A stretch of 64,000 nt of DNA from an uncultured Psychroserpens sp. (GTDB lineage Bacteria > Bacteroidota > Bacteroidia > Flavobacteriales > Flavobacteriaceae): positions 124,001 to 188,000 of the forward strand of contig NZ_CANMVN010000006.1 in the NCBI RefSeq assembly GCF_947501425.1. The letters are read 5' to 3'. A model generated the notes under the pieces. It saw nothing but the letters and a program-made list of their open reading frames with translations. It did no database searches and was not told the origin of the DNA. How positions within the stretch are numbered: the first letter of the stretch is position 1; every line of letters begins with the position of its first letter. The position numbers and the translations under genes were made by a program. Positions 16,775 through 28,100 of the stretch are shown here, piece after piece.

Positions 16775-18082
16775 ATGAAAAAAATTACTCAAATTACACT
16801 CTTCTTTTTATTAGTGTACAGCAATGCTTTTGCTCAGCAAGAAAAAGGAATTACTGGTTATAACAATTGGCTAAATCCTTGGACTGAATTCAGACCAAAT
16901 AAAGTTGAATATAACAAACCAACTCAAATCTTGACAGGTAATATCACTACTGATACAAAATTGTATAAGAGAGATGTTTATTTGTTATTAGGTGATGTGT
17001 TTGTTACTGATAGTACAACCCTCACAATCGAACCAGGAACAGTTATCATTGGTGATTTTAAAACGAAGGCTTCACTCACAATTAGTAATGGATCTAAAAT
17101 CATTGCTGATGGTACTCATACAGACCCAATTATATTTACTTCTAGTAGAAGTGTAAAAAAGCCAGGTGATTGGGGAGGACTCTTTATATTAGGAGATGCT
17201 CCAACAAATAAATTTGGAAATGAAAGTTCTCTAAATTACGGGCTACGTCCATCTAATGCCAATAGTATAAGCTATGGTGGAGATAATCCGTACAGTTATT
17301 CTGGAGTGTTACGTTACGTTAGAATTGAATATGCAGGAAAAAGAACTAAGGATTATGGTTATTTTAATGGGTTAACCTTAGCAGGAGTTGGTCAACAAAC
17401 TATTCTTGAAAACATAATGGTAAGCTATTGCGAGGGAAATTCATTCAATGTATTAGGTGGCGATATAATTTTAGATAAGCTAGTATCTTATAAATCTAGT
17501 ATCAATGATTATGAGTTCAACTATGGAACACAATGTAAAATAAATAACTCTCTAGCAATAAGATCTCCTTACGTATCTGGAGCTGAAATATCGAGATGCA
17601 TGTATGTTTTAAGTCATGATTCTAAAGATGAAGCTGATTTTTCAAAGAACCAAACTTCCGTTAATGCCGAAAATTTAACATTAATAAACCTGAGTGATAA
17701 TCTTAACCATGATATAAAAGTAGGTTTAGTAAACGAGGCGATTTATATTGGACAAGACGTATCTTTTAATATTGATAAAAGTGTGATCTCTGGTTTTAAT
17801 CCCGCAGTTATTTTCGATTACAACGTGAAAATCAATAGCGAAAATCTGGAAAAAATCAAATTCACAAGAACATACTTTAATAATTGTAAGGGAAACATCT
17901 TTGTAAAAGACAACCCTAACAACGAAGATTTAGAAAATTGGTATGGCAATAGAGCCTTTGACAATGTTTACTCTAAAGGTCCAGATTCTGAAACATTTAT
18001 TAATTCGGCAAGTACAAAGCGACCAGACTACAGACTTAGAATTAATAGAATTATTGCTTCAAATGATATAGAAGATGATTAA
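16775..18082 (+). CDS. secreted right-handed beta-helix-like protein
   Basis: 435 residues. Signal peptide ends SNAFAQ. The body is a series of short beta strands typical of parallel beta-helix proteins of Bacteroidota, with hallmark segments ITTDTKLYKRDVYLLLGDV, LTIEPGTVIIGD, SKIIADGTHTDPIIFTS, GDWGGLFILGDAP and LRYVRIEYAG. No C-terminal T9SS sorting domain is evident; the last 30 residues are polar and acidic. It sits 87 bases upstream of the adhesin cluster and may share its transcript. Function is probably carbohydrate or surface binding; no catalytic residues can be assigned. Confidence 0.75.
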   Translation: MKKITQITLFFLLVYSNAFAQQEKGITGYNNWLNPWTEFRPNKVEYNKPTQILTGNITTDTKLYKRDVYLLLGDVFVTDSTTLTIEPGTVIIGDFKTKASLTISNGSKIIADGTHTDPIIFTSSRSVKKPGDWGGLFILGDAPTNKFGNESSLNYGLRPSNANSISYGGDNPYSYSGVLRYVRIEYAGKRTKDYGYFNGLTLAGVGQQTILENIMVSYCEGNSFNVLGGDIILDKLVSYKSSINDYEFNYGTQCKINNSLAIRSPYVSGAEISRCMYVLSHDSKDEADFSKNQTSVNAENLTLINLSDNLNHDIKVGLVNEAIYIGQDVSFNIDKSVISGFNPAVIFDYNVKINSENLEKIKFTRTYFNNCKGNIFVKDNPNNEDLENWYGNRAFDNVYSKGPDSETFINSASTKRPDYRLRINRIIASNDIEDD

Positions 18083-18169
18083 AATATATGATCAACTCAA
18101 TATCTAAGCTATTAATCAACACATTAAAAACAAATTGCTTATAGGATAAAACTTTACGCCCCAAACCAA

Positions 18170-19633
18170 ATGTACTACACTAAATTAGCATATAAATCCC
18201 TTATTGGACTTGTTCTTTTTGTTCTTGTTTTGCAAGAAAATGCAAACGCTCAAATAGTCATTGGTGCACCAAATTTAGGGTTTAGTCAAGCTTGTGCAAG
18301 TGAATCCTTTAATACATTTAGTGCAACATTCGTTTTTTCTCCAGATACTGCTTTAGGAGCGTCTAATCAATTTTCTGTAGAACTGTCTGATGCTGAAGGT
18401 GATTTTTCAGAAGCAACAGTAATATATACCTCTAGTCCAGGTACTATAACAGTATCGCCAGCAACTATAGATTTTTCTTTACCAACTGATACTGCTGGAG
18501 AAAATTATAGAATTCGGATAAAGAGTAGTTCACCAGTAGCAACAAGTTCTGGATCAAGCTCTTTTGCTGCATATTATAAAATTCAAGATACGCCATTTAC
18601 AATCAATAATCTAGTTTCAACTGCTGCTTATTGCACTGGAGGAAGTTATCTTTTGACTATTGATAATCCTGGTACAGGATCTAATGATTCTCCTCTTAAC
18701 TACCCTTCTCTTACTTTTAATTGGTATAAAGAAACTGGACAGACAACTTCAGTTTTTGTTGCTGAAGGAAATACATTAACAGTCAGTGAAGAAGGAACCT
18801 ATTTTGTAGAAACAAACTACGGAACATGTACTTCGAATTCATTTTCAAATCGTGTTACCATAAGTGAAGTCTCATCGGGAGAAGCTAATGCTGGTATTTC
18901 ATCTAGCTTAGGAAATCCATTTTGTCCAGCTCAAGGAGCTACAACATTGAGTACTTTGGGAGGTAATAGCTACCAGTGGTTTAAAGATGGTATAGCCATT
19001 CCAGATGCTACAAATCAAATGCTGCAAACCAGTGAATCTGGAATCTATGCTGTGCAAGTTGATTTAGGAGATTGTTCAGCCTCAGGATCCATTGAACTGG
19101 AGAGCGAATTATTTGAAGGAAGTATCAATGTTTCCGAGGTAAATACAATAGAAGAAGGAGAAACTTTATCTGTTCTAGTCACAACAACTGCTAACAATCC
19201 AGAGTACGAATGGTATATAGATAACATGCTTATTTCTGGTGCTAATGAAAATAGTTATGAGGCAACAGAATTTGGTAGTTATAAAGTTATAGTTAATGAA
19301 ACAAGTGGATGTACAGGTTCTAGAGAATTTCTCTTTGAAATTAATGAAGCTTTAGATCCCTTTCCAGATGTTGAAAAGATACCCAATGTAATTAGCCCAA
19401 ATGGCGATAGCATTAATGATACTTGGGTAATACCTACGAAATATGTTAGTGGTACAAATACGGAGGTTATGATTATGACTAATAGAGGTAAAATAGTGTT
19501 ACAAACCAACGATTATCTTAATAATTGGCCAGAAAATGACCTAAATCTAACAAGCATAAATCAAGTGTTTTATTATGTGATCACAACGGCAGATAATGAA
19601 ACAAAAAAAGGCTCAATAACAATAGTGAAATAA
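18170..19633 (+). CDS. T9SS type-B sorted Ig-like surface protein
   Basis: 487 residues. Signal peptide ends ENANAQ. The middle contains beta-sandwich/Ig-like modules with the 'YQWFKDGIAIPDATNQ..TSESGIYAVQV' pattern twice. The C-terminal ~85 residues (from about 404: IPNVISPNGDSINDTWVIP ... GSITIVK) are the gliding-associated CHU_C / T9SS type B sorting domain, which routes the protein through the T9SS to the cell surface. The next gene, a PorP/SprF barrel fusion, starts 1 base after its stop, so the pair is coupled. This mirrors SprB-SprF pairs, where a PorP/SprF protein is needed to export one adhesin. Confidence 0.88.
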   Translation: MYYTKLAYKSLIGLVLFVLVLQENANAQIVIGAPNLGFSQACASESFNTFSATFVFSPDTALGASNQFSVELSDAEGDFSEATVIYTSSPGTITVSPATIDFSLPTDTAGENYRIRIKSSSPVATSSGSSSFAAYYKIQDTPFTINNLVSTAAYCTGGSYLLTIDNPGTGSNDSPLNYPSLTFNWYKETGQTTSVFVAEGNTLTVSEEGTYFVETNYGTCTSNSFSNRVTISEVSSGEANAGISSSLGNPFCPAQGATTLSTLGGNSYQWFKDGIAIPDATNQMLQTSESGIYAVQVDLGDCSASGSIELESELFEGSINVSEVNTIEEGETLSVLVTTTANNPEYEWYIDNMLISGANENSYEATEFGSYKVIVNETSGCTGSREFLFEINEALDPFPDVEKIPNVISPNGDSINDTWVIPTKYVSGTNTEVMIMTNRGKIVLQTNDYLNNWPENDLNLTSINQVFYYVITTADNETKKGSITIVK

Positions 19634-19634
19634 T

Positions 19635-22118
19635 ATGAAAACACATCTATTGGTTTTAGTATTATGTATCTGTTATATACAGATGTTCTATTCTCAAGAA
19701 GATGATGGAGTGGTTTCGCTTAGCCTTCCAGTAAGAAATTCACTAACATTTAACAGATATGCCATTAACCCTACATTTAGTTTTGTTAGAGAGCAAAATA
19801 AATACATCAGTATTTTTAATAAAAGAGAATGGGTGCAATTTGAAGATGCACCACTCACCTATTTGGCAAGTTATTCAGGTCGATTTAGTGAAAATATAGG
19901 AGCTGGATTAGGACTATTTCAGCAAAATTACGGAGTGTTAACAACCTTTGGAGGTGTATTGAATTTTGCCTATAATGCGCAACTAGATCGAGATAGTAAC
20001 TTGACTTTCGGACTAAATGTTGGCGCTTATAAAAGTGGAGTAAACACAGGTAATGTTATTACAAATTTTGATGATCCTTCATTACAGAATGTTCCTGAAA
20101 ATTTCTTGTTGACTATCAGTCCGGGAATTAACTACGGAACGGTGTTTCTGGATTTTGGAGTGTCTATCAATAATTTGGCACTGTATAATTTCGAATCCTC
20201 TACTCTAATAGAAGAAAATCCAGAACAAAGTATACAGGCTCACATTATGTATACAGGATACATGAACAACAGAGGGTTCTTTGATGAAGCTAAGTTTTCA
20301 GGATTAATAAGATCAGAATTCAAAAAAGATGAAACTATTATTTCTGCCATTGCAATGCTTACTGTACCAAAAGGAATCTGGGCTCAAGTAGGTTATAATT
20401 CTGTGTTTGGAGCTTCTGGTGGTATTGGAATTAATATTACATCACAAATAGCACTTGAATATAATTATGAAAGAGCCATTGGTGATCTAACTAATTTTGG
20501 ATCGTCACATGAGTTTACTCTGGCATTCAGATTTAAAAACAGAGAGAATTATATCTACAGTGGTGGTGATGAAGTTAGTGGACTGATTTCAACCGAAAAA
20601 AGGAAACAACCTGTATCAAAAATTTCAAAAGCTACAGCAGAAGCTAATCGAAAAGCTTCCGCAGAGAGAAAAGCCCAACAAGAAGCTGATACACAGGCTA
20701 AACTACTAGCAGAACAGAAAGCTAAGGAAGAAGCGGATGCCAAAGCTAGACTACAAGAAGAACAAAAAGCTAAGGAAGAAGCGGATGCCAAAGCTAGACT
20801 ACAAGAAGAACAAAAAGCTAAGGAAGAGGCGGATGCTAAAGCTAGATTACTAGCAGAACAGAAAGCTAAAGAGGAAGCGGATGCACAAGCTAAACTATTA
20901 GCAGAACAGAAAGCTAAAGAAGAAGCTGATGCACAAGCTAAACGATTAGCAGCGCAAAAGGCTAAAGAAGAGGCTGAAGCACAAGCCAAACGATTAGCAG
21001 CGCAAAAGGCTAAAGAAGAGGCTGAAGCACAAGCCAAACGATTAGCAGCGCAAAAGGCTAAAGAAGAGGCTGATGCACAAGCTAAACTATTAGCAGAACA
21101 GAAGGCTAAAGAAGAGGCTGAAGCACAAGCCAAACTATTAGCAGAGCAAAAGGCTAAAGAAGAGGCTGAAGCACAAGCTAAACGATTAGCAGAACAGAAA
21201 GCTAAAGAAGAGGCTGACGCTAAAGCAGAACTGATTACAAATCCTAAAGACGAATTAGGTAAATCTATGTATGCACTTGCGCAACAGACTGAAGCGACTA
21301 AATCTACTCAGAATGAATTATTAGAGAAATTAAATGAAATAGTTGAAATCAAGAATCAAGACCTTAAAGATTTAAAAGAGGAAAATGACTTGAGTGAACA
21401 AGGTATCACTGTAAAACCAAAAGCATTCAAAAGTATTACAGAGGAAAACAATAGACTTAATGCTATTAAATCTGATTTAGATAAAACCATAAAGATTAGA
21501 AGCGAGAAAATTGAAGAACTTAAGAAATTATATGAAGACAATTTTGATGCTGATACAATTACTAACGATGAAGTATACCTCTATTATCAAAAGGCCATTA
21601 AACGTTTAGAGTCAGAACAAATTGATGCAACTGAAGCAATAACGAGATTAGACACCAGATTGGAAGATATTAGAGTTGCTACCGAATTTGAACGAAGAAG
21701 ACGAATCAAACGTGCTGCCTTTGATAATGAGGAAGAACGCTATGCACAGGATAGAGCAACACTAGAAAACATTAAGCAAACAACAACTTTATCTAGCCAG
21801 ACATTACAATCGGAAGATTTTGATTTTGGGGAAGAACAAAGTGGTAATATTCAAATTTTAAAGAATGTCAAAAACATTGATAACGGATATTATCTGATTT
21901 TGGCAGTCCATAGTGATATTGATAAACGAAATGATTTCGTGACTAAAGTAGTAGCATCAGGTCGTACAGATGTTGACTTCTTCTATGATGTCAATACTAG
22001 TAAATATTACATTTATTATGAGAAGACTGATAGTGTTGAATCAGCCAATGAGGCTTTAAAAGCAAAAGGAAACAGACCGTATAATAAAAATATGTCCCTC
22101 GTTAAAATAGAGAATTAA
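19635..22118 (+). CDS. PorP/SprF-family barrel fused to a coiled-coil repeat and SPOR-like end
   Basis: 827 residues. Signal peptide ends FYSQ. Residues ~20-310 are a PorP/SprF-type outer-membrane beta-barrel (NRYAINPTFSFVREQNKYISIFNKREWVQF, GGIGINITSQIALEYNYE). Residues ~361-536 are eleven tandem 16-residue Ala/Glu/Lys/Gln units predicted to form a long rigid coil. A second charged helical region follows. The last ~90 residues (GYYLILAVHSDIDKRNDFVTKVV...SANEALKAKG) resemble a SPOR fold. Normal PorP/SprF proteins are about 300 residues, so the 500-residue periplasmic extension is unusual. It may tether the barrel to peptidoglycan. It lies between two T9SS cargo genes. Confidence 0.85.
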   Translation: MKTHLLVLVLCICYIQMFYSQEDDGVVSLSLPVRNSLTFNRYAINPTFSFVREQNKYISIFNKREWVQFEDAPLTYLASYSGRFSENIGAGLGLFQQNYGVLTTFGGVLNFAYNAQLDRDSNLTFGLNVGAYKSGVNTGNVITNFDDPSLQNVPENFLLTISPGINYGTVFLDFGVSINNLALYNFESSTLIEENPEQSIQAHIMYTGYMNNRGFFDEAKFSGLIRSEFKKDETIISAIAMLTVPKGIWAQVGYNSVFGASGGIGINITSQIALEYNYERAIGDLTNFGSSHEFTLAFRFKNRENYIYSGGDEVSGLISTEKRKQPVSKISKATAEANRKASAERKAQQEADTQAKLLAEQKAKEEADAKARLQEEQKAKEEADAKARLQEEQKAKEEADAKARLLAEQKAKEEADAQAKLLAEQKAKEEADAQAKRLAAQKAKEEAEAQAKRLAAQKAKEEAEAQAKRLAAQKAKEEADAQAKLLAEQKAKEEAEAQAKLLAEQKAKEEAEAQAKRLAEQKAKEEADAKAELITNPKDELGKSMYALAQQTEATKSTQNELLEKLNEIVEIKNQDLKDLKEENDLSEQGITVKPKAFKSITEENNRLNAIKSDLDKTIKIRSEKIEELKKLYEDNFDADTITNDEVYLYYQKAIKRLESEQIDATEAITRLDTRLEDIRVATEFERRRRIKRAAFDNEEERYAQDRATLENIKQTTTLSSQTLQSEDFDFGEEQSGNIQILKNVKNIDNGYYLILAVHSDIDKRNDFVTKVVASGRTDVDFFYDVNTSKYYIYYEKTDSVESANEALKAKGNRPYNKNMSLVKIEN
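20715..21242 (+). repeat. eleven tandem 48-bp repeats inside the PorP/SprF fusion gene
   Basis: Eleven in-frame copies of a 48-bp unit encode QKAKEEA(D/E)A(K/Q)A(K/R)(L/R)(L/Q)(A/E)(E/A)-type 16-mers. Adjacent copies are nearly identical at DNA level, which implies recent expansion by slippage or unequal recombination. Copy number probably varies between strains. A degenerate unit (RKAQQEADTQAKLLAE) precedes the array. Confidence 0.9.
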
Positions 22119-22179
22119 ATAAGTAATTAGGCCCCATTCCTATTCACCCACTGCCCATGGAAGAACTGGAATACAAAAA

Positions 22180-25100
22180 ATGAGTATCATGAAAAAACCT
22201 ACATTTTCTAGACTTACAATTATTATATTATTGTTCATAGGTTTTCAATCCTATGCACAAAATTACGAACCCTTCACCCCTAGGTTTAATGAGGATCTAA
22301 AAGGAGATATAGTCCTTATTGGTAATAATATTCTTGGGCCAGATAATAATGCATTTAATGATAATTCGGTTTATAATCACAATGTCAATATGACTTATAT
22401 TGATATTGATGGTGATGCATCTACATTTAGTTCATCAAGTGCTGACTTAGAAATTCCAAATCCTAATTGTTATAGAATTATTTATGCAGGTTTATATTGG
22501 GGAGCCGTTAATCCAGGTAATGAACCAATTACTAATGTAAAACTCAAAGGGCCAGTTGGAGGTTATAATGATATCACAGGAACTATTATCTATGATGCTA
22601 ATGGAACAACTGTTGATGGTGGTGATAGTTTTTCTTATGCATGTTTTGCTGATGTTACTGATATTGTAACTGCGTTTGGTTCTGGTACAGATTTAGGAAC
22701 TTATACAGTGGCAAATGTCTCTTCAGGTTTAGGTGAAACAGCTAATTTCGATCCTTATAACGGAACCGGACAATCAGCAGGTTGGTCTCTTTTTATAGTT
22801 TATGAAGACCCTACATTACCTGGTAAATCTATTACTAGTTTTGATGGGTTTAGTGCCATTAGTGTACCTGGAAATAATCCAAATTTAGACATTCTTGTTG
22901 ACGGATTTAGAACAGTCCCTGCTCCTGCTCCTGTTAGAGCAAATTTTGCTTTCGCTACACTTGAAGGTGATAGCCCGATTTTAGGAGACCGCTTAAGGTT
23001 AAACGGTGTGAGTTTATCTACAGCAGATCGGCCAGTAGCCAATTTTTTTAATAGTTCGGTAACACGATTGGATGCAACACCAGTAGACAATAGAGTCCCA
23101 AATAGTACCAATACACTAGGTTTTGATACTGGTACAATTGCTATTCCTAATCCAGGAAACTCTGTTATTGCTAATGATGCAACTTCAGGAGTTATCAGAC
23201 TAGAGACTAGTGGTGACACCTATTTCCCATATTTCTTTGCTTTTGCTGTTGAAATTATTGAACCTAATATTGTGCTTACTAAAATTGTAGAGGATGATGC
23301 TGGAAATGATATAGGAGGACAAACCGTAGATCTTGGTGCTTCACTGAATTATGTTATTGGTTTTCAAAATACGGGAAATGACAATGCGACTAATTTCCAA
23401 ATTAGAGATATACTTCCAATAAATATTATTTTTAACTACCCTGACGATCTTGTATTACCACCTGGAGTTACCGTAGCAAGTTATAACCCAACTACAAGAG
23501 AAATCATTTTTAATATCGATAATTCTCTGGTTGAGGAGAATGATCCGGTTTATGAAATTCGTATTGAAGTACAGGTAGTAGACTCCTGTGGTGAATTGGC
23601 AGACGCTTGTTCAAATATTATCAATAATCAGGCATATGCGACATATAACGGTTTTTTTAATCCGACATTTCAAATTACAGATGATCCTAGTTTAAATAGT
23701 AATACTGGATGCCTGTTATCACCTCAAGCTACTAACTTTTTAGCTGATCTTGATTGTGAATTTATAGAAGAGATTATCCTTTGTGGAGATAGTGTTGATC
23801 TTACTGCAGCAGATGGCTACGATTCATATTCGTGGTCTACAAATCCGTCAGGAACGCCTGTTATTGGAACAACACAAACAATAACAGTAACAAATACAGG
23901 CACCTATTATTCATTCAACACCGCTATAGCACCTTGTCAGTCTATAGAACAGCAATATGTTGTTGAAGTATTTGGTGGAGATATAGAAAACCCTGTGATT
24001 CCTTACGCTGATGAAGTAGTTACCTGTCCTAACGATGGAAAACTATTACCAAATATATTCCTATGTGGTGCTAACGATTCAAGATTCATTCAAACTAATA
24101 TATCTAGTGCAACTTCAATTATTTGGGAACAACTTGACGAATCCAGCTGTGCAGCAGTAACAGATCCAGATTGTGCAAATGAGGATGATTCATGTGTTTG
24201 GAACGAAGTTGGAACTGGTGCAGATTTTCTAGCAAATACTTCGGGGCAGTTCAGATTAACTATCAACTTTTCTGGTGGTTGCTTTGTTCAGTTCTATTTT
24301 AATGTTTACCAGAACTTATTAAATCCAACTGTAATAGCAACAGACATTATTTGTACAACACCAGGAAGTATTACCGTAAATGATGTGCCTTCTGGCTATG
24401 AGTATAGCTTAGATGACAATACCTATCAAACAAGTAATGTTTTTACAGTTAATACACCTGGAACTTACACTGTTTACATCAGACAAATTGATGTACCCAC
24501 AAATCCATGTGTATTTACTGTTCCGGATGTTCAGATTAGAGATCGGGATTTCACAGTGACATCAACAATCATTCAACCTCTCTGCCATGGTGAATTAGGA
24601 AGCATCCAATTAGCGGCTAATGATGTAGATCCGCAATATTCGTTTTCATTGTTTGAAGGTGGCACCTTAGTCAATAGCGTTGGTCCAATACTAGAAAATA
24701 CGTATAGTTTTGATAATTTAAACCCAGGAACTTATACAGCTACTGTAGAAACAGAAAATGGGTGTTTCTATTCTGAAGATGTTATCATTGTTGAACCACC
24801 ATTATTAACAGTTACTGCAGCTATTACAGTTCCATTAACATGTACTGAAGGAGAAATTACTGTCTATCCTGTTGGTGGAACACCTCCTTATTTCTATTTT
24901 GTGAATGGCTCAACAGATTTTCAAACAGTTCCTGAGATAGTTGTAACAACACCTGGAACTTATGATGTTACAGTTGTAGATTCTAACAACTGTAGTGCAA
25001 GTACATCTATAGTGGTAGATGCGATTCCAGAACCAGATTTTAATGTGTCAGCAACTGATATCGCTTGTGCAGATGCCACAGATTCGGGAATAATTAGTAT

Positions 25101-28100
25101 CAATGTGACTGCCACAAATGGTAGTAGCTTAGAATATAGTATTGATGGAGGGGCAACATTTGTCAATTCATCTGTATTTACCGGACTTACAGAAGGTGAT
25201 TATGATGTGGTTGTTCAATATTCACTTGGATCTTCTGTATGTACAACTAACCCACAAACCATATCAATAATTGCAAATAATGCCATTTCAGGTACTGCAG
25301 AATTATCAGCGCCATATACTTGTACTGATAACGGAACTATTACTGTTACTGGAGTTTCTGGTGGTGATGCACCTTACACTTATAGTATTGATGGTGTAAA
25401 CTTTCAAGTTAGTAATGTATTTACTGGTTTGACTGCTGGGACTTACACTATAACCATACAAGATGCAAATGATTGTACATTCATTACTAATGATGTTACC
25501 ATAGATGCTTTAAACCCACCTACTGACCTTACTTTTGATAATTCGCCAATAACATGTCCTACAAATACAACTACAGTAACTATTTCAGGAGTAACTGGTG
25601 GTACCGGAACTTTGGAGTATCAAATTATTGCTCCAACTATAAATGCAACACCTTATCAAACTTCAAATGTGTTTACTGGTCTAGAGCCAGGAACATATAC
25701 ATTTCAGGTTCGAGATGCTAACAACTGTATTTATAGCGAATCATATACTATAGATCCTATTCCTACACCAACGGTTAATGCTGTATTGACAGAAAATCTT
25801 AACTGTACAGCAACTCCAGATGCTGTAATCTCAGGAACAATTACTGGTCCGGCGCCATACACCTATGCAGTATCTATAAATGGCGGAACATTTACAACAC
25901 TAGGTTCTACAGGTTCAACATTTACATATACAACTGGAACTGCTGGAACATACCAGTTCCAAATCACTGATGCTAACGGTTGTACTGCGGAAACTAGCGA
26001 AATCACAGTATCTCCAATTTCATTACCTGACTTAAGTGTGATTACTCAAACACAAGATATCCTTTGTAATGGAGACTCTAATGGTGCAATAGATATTACT
26101 ATTGACAATACTGTTGGTACGCCTCCATTTGTTATTAATGTCAATAATGATACTACAGGTACGGACTATGGTACTCAGACTTCAGGCTTGCCAGCAGGTA
26201 CATACACTATTTCTATTACTGATGCAAATTCTTGTACAGCTACAGATACAATTACCATAAATGAGCCAGATCCTATTGTTGTGGATTATGCAACTGTTGA
26301 TATTACTTGTGGACCAGGAGGGATTTCTCAAGGTTCTGTTATTATAAATTCAGTAACAGGAGGAACAGCGCCTTATAACTACTTTGTAACAGGTACTAAT
26401 GGATATTCAAATTCTGAAATTAATGCAACAGGATCAACTTCGGTGAGTTTTGATGTTGTAGATTTCGGTTTATATGAGATTAATGTAGTCGATGCCAATG
26501 GATGTTCAGTTTTAGAACAGGATGTATTGGTTGCATCACCTCCTACCGACTTGGATATTACGATTACATCAACAGTGGACTGTCTTACAGGTGGTGAAGC
26601 TGTAGTTAGTATTGGTTCTACATTGACAAGTTCAGGGCCGTTCTTCTTCAGTATTTATCAAGGACCAATTTCAGTATATCCAAATCCTCCAGGATCATGG
26701 ATTCCAGAGGATTCTCCTGGTAGTGAAACCGCAACGTTTACTGGTTTAACATCAGGTGTTACATATACATTTATTGTGTATGATGCATCTACAAATTGTA
26801 GTTATTATGAACCAGCTACTACTCCAATTCCAACAAACTCAACACTAACATTAAGTGCGGTTAGTTCAAATAATATTACCTGTACAGGAAGTGCAGATGG
26901 TAATGTGTCTTTTACTGTCAATAGTGTTTATGGCTCTGCTGTAAACGTTGACTATGAAATATTTGACACATTAACTTTAGCGTCAACTGGTGTTACAGGC
27001 TCTGGCACAGTTCCAGCTAATGGATCACTTACAGTAACAGACTTAGGGCCTTTACCGTTTGGTAACTATTTTGTTTCAATTAGTGAAACTTCTGGAGCAA
27101 ATTCAGGTTGTGGTGTTGTCACAGCGCCTTTCAATATAACCGAGTCTGCTATTGCATTAAACTTGCTTGTTTCTATTAATCAAAATGCAAATTGTAATGC
27201 TGGTTCCGGACTTATAAGTGCAGTGGGTGAAAATGGTACAGCACCTTATTTATACCAAATCACTACAACTCCAACTGCTCCTTTAGAGAATGACCCATCA
27301 TGGGCTTCTGCGAGTACGTTCAATGTAGATTCTGGTAACTATTATGTTCATGTGCTCGATGCCTATGGATGTGTTGTATCAAGTCCTGTGGTTATTGTCC
27401 CAATGGACCCAACACCTGTAATTTCGGCAACTGTTAATAATTTATGTACAGTTTCCGAAGGAGATTTTGAAATAGATGTTACTCTGGACACACCTGGTAT
27501 AGCTCCTTATAGCTATAGTATAGATGGTGGCGCTCCTCAAACCTTAACAGCTCCATTTGCGATATATAATTTATTTTCTGGAACACATACTATTGAAATT
27601 CAAGATGCTAATGGCTGTGGAAATTTAGTATCAATAGATATTCCTGCTCCTGTAGAAATAACTGCTGATATTAGCTCTGAACCATCTTGTAATAATGATG
27701 ATGGACAAATTACAGTCAATGGCACAAATGGTTCAGGATCTTATGCATACAGTATTAGTCCAAATCCAGCGTCTATAAGTTTAACAGGGAATGTATACTC
27801 TAGTGTTCCATCTGGAATCTATACAATTACAATTACTGATACAGTGACGTCTTGTACAGAAGAAGTTACTATTTCTGTACCTGAAGCTACACCTCCAACG
27901 TTTACTACTACTTCAACGGCTGTGACTTGTTTTGGTGATAATTCTGGTTCATTTGAAATTAATGTCAGTGGATATTCAGGTGCTTATACTTATGAAGTGT
28001 TTGACAATTTGGGAACATCAGTAACTGGTGTAGTTAATGCCAATACATCAACTAACCCTTTTACAGTTACGGGAATGCAAGCTGGAAGTTTTACAGTAGT

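Noticed and set aside
20555-21133. Antisense 192-residue frame rich in Ala-Cys-Ser repeats
   Set aside because: It is the reverse complement of the 48-bp repeat array in the PorP/SprF fusion gene; the repeat unit length (multiple of three) keeps this frame open. Composition is not protein-like.
20715-21242. CRISPR-like array
   Set aside because: The 48-bp repeats are coding and contiguous without spacers.
22800-23219. Antisense 139-residue frame inside the giant adhesin gene
   Set aside because: Shadow of a long biased coding frame; no signal, domain or start context supports it.
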